From positions 1 to 21,537 of IMG/VR virus record IMGVR_UViG_3300027712_000177: a DNA stretch of 21,537 nucleotides; one strand, written 5' to 3'. The notes beneath the pieces are model-generated. The model saw only the letters and a list, made by a program, of their open reading frames with translations, did no database searches and had not been told where the DNA came from. This DNA is from a virus. Of this stretch, positions 1 through 9,000 are shown in pieces (position 1 is the first letter of the stretch; every line of letters begins with the position of its first letter). Both the position numbers and the translations under genes were made by a program.

Positions 1-3000
1 AAGTATTCTTCTTTTCTTAATTGACGTAAGTCTTCTGCACCTCTTCTGAATGATTCAAAGTTTTGAGGAGAGAATGTATGGTAGTCTGTATTAAGCGATA
101 AAGTAGAAAGTTGCTTTTGCTGAGCTTCAAACTCCATAAACTGCATAAATCTATAAAAGTCTGCAATAGGAGTTTCTTCAGTTAATAAGAAATCCTGAAT
201 AGCTTTTACGTCTGTAGTTTTGCTTGTCAATAAATTTAAAGCTTGAGCAACCGTTTTCTTAACATTAATACCTTTTGTACCTACTTTAATTAATTTTGCA
301 ATATCAGGGTTTGACATCATCTCTTCTAAGATGTCTTCAGCAGGTGTACCTAAACCATATCTAACAATAGAAGATCTTTGAGACTTCTCATCTGTTGGTT
401 GATTTTTGTACTTTTGGTTAATCAACCTAGTCACAGTAGAGATTGGAGTTCCTGCAATAGCTGTATAAAGAACTACTGGAGTAATTAAGTTATTAAAATA
501 GATTCTTGCTACTTCGTCTTCTTTTTCAATATCTACGTGAGCAGAAATCATCTGACCATTAAGAAGCGAGATTAAGTTTCCATCAACATCATAAATACTA
601 GAATAATAAACTTTACCATCTATTCTATTAGAAGGAAGAATGTATAATCTATTAGCTGATTTATTTTCTAAGTTTAATTTAGCCTTTTGAACTAAAGAGT
701 GGAAAGTATTTATTTTAGCACCTACACCTAAAGACTTTTTGTAAGTGTTCAAGTTAAATACATAAAGTTGATAAATAGGACTTAATATACTAGTATAAGT
801 TGCAGTTGTGTTAGGCTCAATTGTACCAAACTCTTTTGCTAAACCTTTAATGATGTCTGATGAGTTAGGAGTAATTAAACTTTCAAAAATATCAGACTGA
901 CTTAAGCGATCTACTACATTGAATACTAAGTTGTTAGCATGAGTTTTTCTTAGTCCCTCAATATCTAATAAAATATCATTTCTTTCTTTATATAATGCCC
1001 TTAAAGCAGTTACTGCTTCTTTGATTTCTGAAAAAGAAGTAATTTCTACATTTTCTCTTACCTTATTAACAGCTGTAGTTAATTTTTCAATTGCTACTCT
1101 TGTTTTAGGATTAGATTTCTTAATAGTCTCTTCGCTAGTAAAACGTTCTTTTAATTTTTGTAAACTATTTACTGCAATTGTTTCTTCATCTACTGAAGCA
1201 CTTGTAGGAGTTCTAAATGTTTTTAACTCGTTATACAGTTCTTCAAGAACTTTATTCTTATCTGTTCCTTTTTTATCTAGTATTTTATGAAGACCTACCA
1301 TTAATTTAATTTTTAAATCAGTGGTTTTTTTAATTTCTTCAGTAGATACTTCATAAGATTTTTCTAGTTTTTTCTTTCTATCAAAAGACTGTTGAGCAGT
1401 TTGAGTAGTTAAAGGAACAGTTCCATCTTCCTTTATGTAAGGATCGTAACAGAACAATTTATCAATATCATAATCCGAACCTGATTTAACAACCATTTCA
1501 TCTGGAACCAAGATAATTTCTACACTCTCCTCAGGTAAAAACTCAACTACTGTAAAGTTCTCCATAGAGTTGTATCCTTGTCCTGGAATACGAATAGCTA
1601 CCATTGAAAGAGCTTTCTCATTTGCTTTAACAAATGCAGGATTGTTTAGAGCTTCATTTAAGACAAGTAAAGCGTCAAAAGGATTGGTAGGTTCACCATT
1701 AGCGTCTAGTTCGCCTATAGGGCTTCCTTCATACATTAAATTAAGTAGAGGATAGTATCCTTTAGAGAACGAAACAATAACTTCTGCTTTATTGATTTTT
1801 TTTCCGTCTTTAGTCAAAGAATAATATTTTAGAGTTCTTCCTGGTCTTACTATAGATACAGGGTATTGTACTCTTTGTGCACCATTTAACTTTTGACGAA
1901 TAATTTTACGCTTAGCACTAGATACGATTGCACTTTCCATTACAGTACGATCAACCATAGAATCTAGCATATACATTAAAGAACCATCAGTCTTAAGTTT
2001 GATTAAGTCTTTGGTAGCTTCAGAAGCGTTTTTCTTCTCCAGTTCTTTAAGAAGGAAGTTAACTAATTTGTCTTTATCGTTTAAGTTTTCTAAATAGTTA
2101 AGTTTGTCGTAGTCTACAATTTCTTTTACGTAAGATTTGTAAGCTTCATAAAGTTTTAATACTTCTGCATCTTCAGCATCTTTGTAAAGGAGAGATCTAA
2201 ACTGCGTACTAAACACAGATTCAAAAGATTCTTTATTTTCGATTAAAACTTGTTCTTTTAAATGTTTAATATCAATTTGTCCAATAGGAACATTAGTAGT
2301 ATCTACTTTTCCATCTTTGAACAAAGATACAGATGATACAGTTTCTGCTATTTTAGTACCTGATTCGAATACAGCATAGTCAGCAGACGATGCATGTAAC
2401 TTATGAAGAATAGCTAGTAGTTCAGGATTGTTGACAGCTTCAGAAGGTAAGATAGGTTTAACAGAGTATTTGTGGAATACTGGAACACCTTCATTATTTA
2501 CTCCTTTAGCAAAACCTGCATACTGTAACTTCTTGATAGTAAACTTGTAAAAAGCTTTTGTATTTAACTCTTTAGATAAAGTTACTTGATCATTGTCTAA
2601 GATTGCTTGATAGATTCTATTTTGTCTATCTATCTCTTGATCCATCTCAGGAGTTATTCCTGTAGATAAAGCGTAAAATCTCTTAAAAAAATCTACTGTC
2701 ATAAATGCAGCAGCATCTTGAGTTTTATGTTTATCACTTGTAGTATAAGCGTCTAAAGATTCTCCGTAAGCTTCTTTGTTTTCTAAAGCTGTTTTAGAAA
2801 TAACTGGATTATCTTTTAGAACAATATAATTAACTTTTGAAAGATCGTTTATTTGTTCGTTAATAGGAATGTTGTTTTGTTCAGCATACTTAATAAATGA
2901 ATTTCTTTGAGTAAATACTCTGTTTTGTAAGAAAGCTGTGTTTGCAGCATCTAACATAGTATAACTACCAAAGGCATTCCAAGCAGATAAACGCTTTTCA

Positions 3001-6000
3001 ATGTCTTTAGCACTTTTATAGTAGTAAGGATGTCCATAGAATAATTTATGTTGTTCTAGTCTACTTAAGAAACTAAAGAAATGGTATTTAAACAAATCAA
3101 CAGGTTCAATAGTATCTAGATTTTTAGCTTTAAAAGACCTAAGAGACACATTCATTTGTTCAGTAAAGTGTTTGTTAAAGTTTTTAGCGATTTCAATAAC
3201 AATAGGATATTTTTCTACAGCCTCTTCAAATAATTTATTTAAGATGTTTTCTCCGTTTTCATCAGTTACGTCTTTGTCTTTAAACTCATTGTAAAGTTTT
3301 GTACGTTGTTCAGAACTTAAGATGTCTTCGAAATATCCTAACTTAGGACTTCCTTTAGAATCTCTGATACTTACTTTAGGATGAATATATACTTTTTGAC
3401 CATTAGCAATTTTACCTTCAATCTCTTTAGTCATTTTAATTTCAGACATAATAGCTTTGAAGAGAAGTCTCATTTGAGGGTCAAACAAGCGAATGTTTCC
3501 TTGTCCATCTTTACTTGCTAGCTCATTCATTCCTAAGAACTTTCTTAAACCTAAGTCTAAAACAAAAGCCCTAGTAGTAGATTTACCACTTAAACGGTTA
3601 ATCTCTTCTACTCCAGATTGTAAGAAACTATTTACTTCAGCAAAATGTTTATCAATATAGTTAGTGTTGATAGTTTTTTGACCATCTTCTTCTATTTTGA
3701 TACCTTCTAAGTTTGCTAACTCTACTTGTCTGTAAGTTGCTTTTCCTCCTTGATAAGAATCAGTTATGCGATTTCCTTCTTTATCAAATAAATATTCAAG
3801 AACAAAAGAACCTATAGTGTTTGAATTATATTCAGGATCTAGTTGAGGGAATGCTTTATAAACGTCTTTTGCAGTTGGATAAGTTTCGTAGTCATTTAAA
3901 GCACTAGCTACTCTTGACATAAATGTATGTTGATTTACAGACCAAACTCTAGAGCCTTCTGCATTCATTCGCATATCATCAATGTATTCTGGATTAGACT
4001 TTACTTCTAAGTTTAAGAAATAGTTTACTGCAGAGTTTTCAGACTTAATAACCGCTTTATCTACTTTGTGAGGACTAGATAATTGGTTTAAAGGATTACC
4101 TACGGTACCATTCTCTCCTAAAGATTTTAACTTAGTTCTAATAAAATTTACGTTTCTTTCAAGAACAGACATATCTTCTAAAGGAATAGAGTCTACTGCA
4201 GCTTGAGATAAGTTAAGTCCTAGAGGTCTAAGCAAATTAATCAATTGAGCTATTCTTGCTCTCTTTTCTTCGTTAGTAGCAAGTACTACTAGTCCTACAG
4301 GTAAGGAAGGATTGTTAGTGAAGTATGCGTCTACATCTAAGTCTTGAAGTCCTGTATTAGGATTCATAACTTTATACAAACCTTGAGTCATACCAAACTC
4401 TCCATCGTATAAGTTTTTAAGACGTACTGCATCCAAAGAACTAGACTTTTGTACTTTAACGTCAGTTACATTTCCATCTTCGTCTTTGTTTATCTTGGTT
4501 GTGTAGCCTTCCATGTAAGGCATAGTAAACAAATTAAAGAACTCATTCTTAAATGAAAGAGAACTGAAACGTTCTATAGAAGTAGGAAGGTAATTTATTA
4601 AAGAATTAAACTGAGGGTATTCTTTAGATAATTCTTTTAATCTAGAATACATTTGTTCGTAGGTAGTTAAACCTGCCAAACTTCTTCTTAAGATATTCCA
4701 GTTAGTGTCAAAATCTCCCAACTGAGGAACTCCAAATAAATAGTCTACTTCAGGATTAATGTTTCCTTTAATGTGTTTAGGTAAAGTTCTAATAGCACTT
4801 ATGATAAGATTAGATGCAAGTTCTTTCTGAGAGATTTCGTTTACACTCTTATCGTAACTTCCTAACTCTGTATTAGCATCTTGTTCTTCTTCTAAGGTTT
4901 CTAACTGAATACCTCTTTTAACCTTGTCATCAAAAATTAAACTGTTTTGAATATGGAACTGAGCTACTGTATCAAAGTTGTTTAATAGCTCGTCTAGGTA
5001 GTCTAATTTAGGGCTTACAGTAGTATCGCCTGCTTCTTCTAAATCAAGGAGTTCGTTATAGGTTTGAGAAATAATATTCTTTATTCCTTTATAAACTTGA
5101 GGAATAACTTGCTTACTTACTGCTACGTTTACGAATGAACCGTTTACACTTTTAGTAATCTGGTTTGCTACGTGTGTAAATAAAGAATCAAACTGTTTTA
5201 CTATTTTATCAGATTCTACAAAACTATAAGTTTTTAGTTCTTCGTCAGATTTGACAGAAAGTTTTCTACTAAACAATTCTTTAAAACGAATATTGTCTTC
5301 AGATCTGTTATAACTAGCAATGTTTCCTTTGTATAATTGTTTAAAATAGAAGTCTACAGTTTTCTTGTTTGAGAATAAGTTAGTAATAAAGTTCCAAATC
5401 TTCTCAAAGATATTTTTGGCTTCTTTAGACTTCTTAATAGCTTCAGGAAACACTTTACCAGCACTTAAAGCAAATAGTCTAAAGTCTTCTGCCATCTTTT
5501 CCTCTAATTCAAAAGGAGTTAAGTTACCGTAGATTTTAGCAGCTTCTTTATATAGTGCTTGCTTTTGTTCTGGAGTTAAGTAAAGTTGAGTAAATTCATG
5601 CCATGCTTCGTGATAAGCGTCTGCATAATTAGCTCCATTAAATAACTGAATACCTGCCTTAGACCATACAGCATAAGCTTCAGGGTGGTTAATAGTTTGA
5701 TCAAATATAAAAGCAGTATTCTTAAATATAGGATGATTCTCTACCCATGCTTTTGCTCTTGCTTTTTGTTTAGCGTTAATTTTATTTTCTAGTAATCTTG
5801 TTCTTTCTAGCTGAGATCTGTCTACTGTTATTTCGTTGTTTAAGTCTTTAGGACTTCTACGTTTACGTACTGGTTGTTCTGTAGTTACTTCAGGAATATT
5901 TTCTGAAGGAGTTTCTTGAACAGGTACAGGAGTAGGAATATTTTCAGCTTCAGTGATAGGAGTTTCTTGACTTGGAATATTCTCAAGTACTTCAGAAACA

Positions 6001-9000
6001 GTAACTTGGCTACTAGAAGGTGCATTAATTTGAGGAGTATCAAATCCTAAAGTTCTATTACCTTCTTCTCTGAAGGTTGCTCCAAACTCTGGACTCATTA
6101 CAAAGTCTCTATAAGTTGTTGCAGGAAGTAATTCTATTTCTCCTTTAGAGTTTAGTTTTGTTGGATAGTATCTGTCGTTAGAGTTTAGTCTATCAGCTAC
6201 AATATTCTTGTAAGCATCATTGAATGCTTCCACAATAGCTTGTTCAACATTAGGAGTAATTGTAGATACAGTTTGCCATTTACCTGCTATGTTTTTCTTT
6301 TTAAATACAATTTTATCTCCTACTTTGTTTTTGTCCAAAACGTAAACAGCTTTTTCTGATTTAAAAGAAGTTAGTTGATAAGTTCTTAAGTAACTTAAAA
6401 AGTCTTCAACACTCTCAGGTAATCCGTTTGGTAAAGTTCCGTTATTAAACGCTTCTACTAATTTAAATACTAACTGACCATCTGCCTTAGGTAAGGTAAC
6501 TGCAGTTGCAGACTTAAAGAAATTGTTAGAATTTATAATGTAAGTTCTACCTGGATACAAAGTATATGTTCCTGTAGTATCTGGTGTAGGAGTGTCTACT
6601 ACTCTAAGCGAATAATTAGGTTTGTTTTTAACTGATGAAAGTTTAATAGGCACTAAATCAGTTCCTGGAATAGTTCCTGTAATGTTTGCAACAGCAACTG
6701 TTTCAGAATTTGCTTTTATTTGATCTACTAGACTTTTTAGTTGTCCTTTTAATGTAGAAACTTTAAAAGTAGAAATTAAAGGAGTTCCTACTTGACTAGG
6801 TACACCATTCTTTTCAAACAACATTACTTTACCTTCTTCGTCTGTAAGAACGCTTAGTACTCCTGTTCCTATTGCAGAAGGGTTATCTATTAAATATTGA
6901 ATGAAGGAGTTCTCGTGAAAAGGTACTCCATTTAAAGATAGAATAGATTTTAGTGTTGCTACATCTTCAGGAGTTAAAGCAGCCTTGTTTTTAAGCGTTT
7001 TAAGAGCTTCAAACTTTGCAGAGGATAAAACATATGCATAAGTATCCATAGCTCCTTGTATGCGAAGTTTTACAGCAGGAAGTTTTTCTCTTAAGTTATC
7101 AAATGCATTAACAACATTAACAGCAAAAGCAGTTCTCGCATCATCTGTTAAAGGTACATTCGAACTATCTAAAGATACTATGTTTAAAGAAAGGTCTCTA
7201 GGAGTAACAGGAACTTGTTCAATTTGACTTAATAGTTCTTGGTCTCTAATAATACCATCAGTTACTTCATCTTCAAAGGTAGATTGAGGAATTTCTTCTA
7301 TAATCTGTTCTACAGGAGGTTCTTCAATATCTTCTTTAGGAGCTTCTTCTGGTTTAAGTTTTTCGTTTAAAACTTCTGTTAACTGTCCTATTTGACTTTT
7401 AACTAAGAAAGGAAGTAAGTTAGTATTAGGAGAATCTTCATAAGTAGCAAAGAACTGTTCTATGTTTTTAGCTTGTCCAGGAAACAACTTTCGATCACCA
7501 TACATAGCAAGTAACCCACTATAAATATCTAAAGGATCTTCTTGTACTAAGACTGTTTCAAATAAAGCAATTCTGTCGTTAGCTTTATCTTGAGGTTCTT
7601 CTATTTCGTCAATTACTCTGTTTTTTGCATTTACATCTGTATACACTAATACATTAATAGGAAGCGTATTTTCAAAATCTAATCCTAAATAATCTATAAT
7701 GTCTTGTGCATCTGCAGTAGGTTCTACAAAGTCAGTACTTGCTGTAGATTTTTTAACAAGTTCTGTAGTTTGGTTATTTTTCTCTAAAGGTTTCTTTTTT
7801 TCAGAAGTTTGTTGATCATCAGTTTGAGCTTGATAGTTGATTCCTAATTCGTTTACTTCTTTGATTTTTGCTAAAGCGTCTTCTTCAGTTAAACCTTGAG
7901 TAATATTATTAAAAAAACTAAGAGCATAAGCTCTTTGGTTTTCTAACTCAGTTACTTGTTCTGGATTTTCTTCTTTTTGAGAAGCATGCTCTTCAAGCAT
8001 TCTTCCTACTATAAATCTTTGTGCATCACTTAAATGTTCATGTGCACCTTCTTCTAGTTCTCCGTTTGCAATTTCTTGTTCGGATAATTCAGAAACACCT
8101 AATTGAATATTTTGAAGATGTTTAACTTCAGGGTTATTTAAGTTTCTATTAATCTCATTTGCAATTTGATCTTCGGAGTTGTATTGTCTTGTGTTTACTT
8201 CTAACTCTGCTAAGTCTTGTAAGCGTCCAAATTTACCTTTAGGTCCAAATACAGGTGCAAACGGAATTGCAGTATGCATTTTCTCGTACTCAGCTAATGC
8301 AGGCCCTAAAGTATGGTATAAATGTAAAGCTTCTAAATTTGTAAGTTCTTCAGGATTATTTTCTAAAGTATTAAGCAAAGAATCTACTTTTGTATTAAGA
8401 GCAGTATCTACTCTTTCTTTGTATTTTAAATGCTGGTCTAAAAGAAAATCATACCTTTCATCAGATTGATCAAATTGATTCAATTCTTTTAGAGAGTAAT
8501 TTCCATTATTTAATAAGTTCCCAAGAGTTGCATCAGGTTTCTCTAATCTTTCAGCTTGTCTGTTAAATACATTACTTATAATATCTTTCTTCTCAGGCTC
8601 TGTAAGGTTGGTATATTTGTCAGCTAAGGCTTTACTTGCTTGTAATTTAGTTTGAGTCTGATCTAAAGTATTCTCATAATCCTTTAATTCATCAGGAGTT
8701 AACTTTGTAGTATCTACTTGTAATAAATCTTCTTGAAATAAAGTATCTAAAAAGAAATCTCTTTGTCGTTCTTTATCATCAAGTAGGGTAGTTAAACTTT
8801 TAATATTTTTTAATTCAGGAATAATATCAAGTCTATCGCTTAGTTGTTTAATAGCTACCTTTCTTCTAAGACCTTCTTCAGGCGTAATTTTTCCTTTATT
8901 AATTTGTTGATCCACTAGAGCAGTATAGGTAGCAGGGTTATTTGCTATATCCCATCTAGATGAATTTATTCTTTCTATTTTGTTTTGTTTTTGTGCTACT

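Noticed and set aside
1021-1290. Plus-strand open frames opposite the large minus-strand genes (also 1570-1755, 8179-8469, 11812-12015, 12645-12827, 13744-14007, 14565-14834 and the ones in the 17950-19705 region)
   Set aside because: They lie wholly or almost wholly opposite long, family-recognisable minus-strand genes, have low-complexity or Ser/Leu/Phe-rich translations, and have no operon context.
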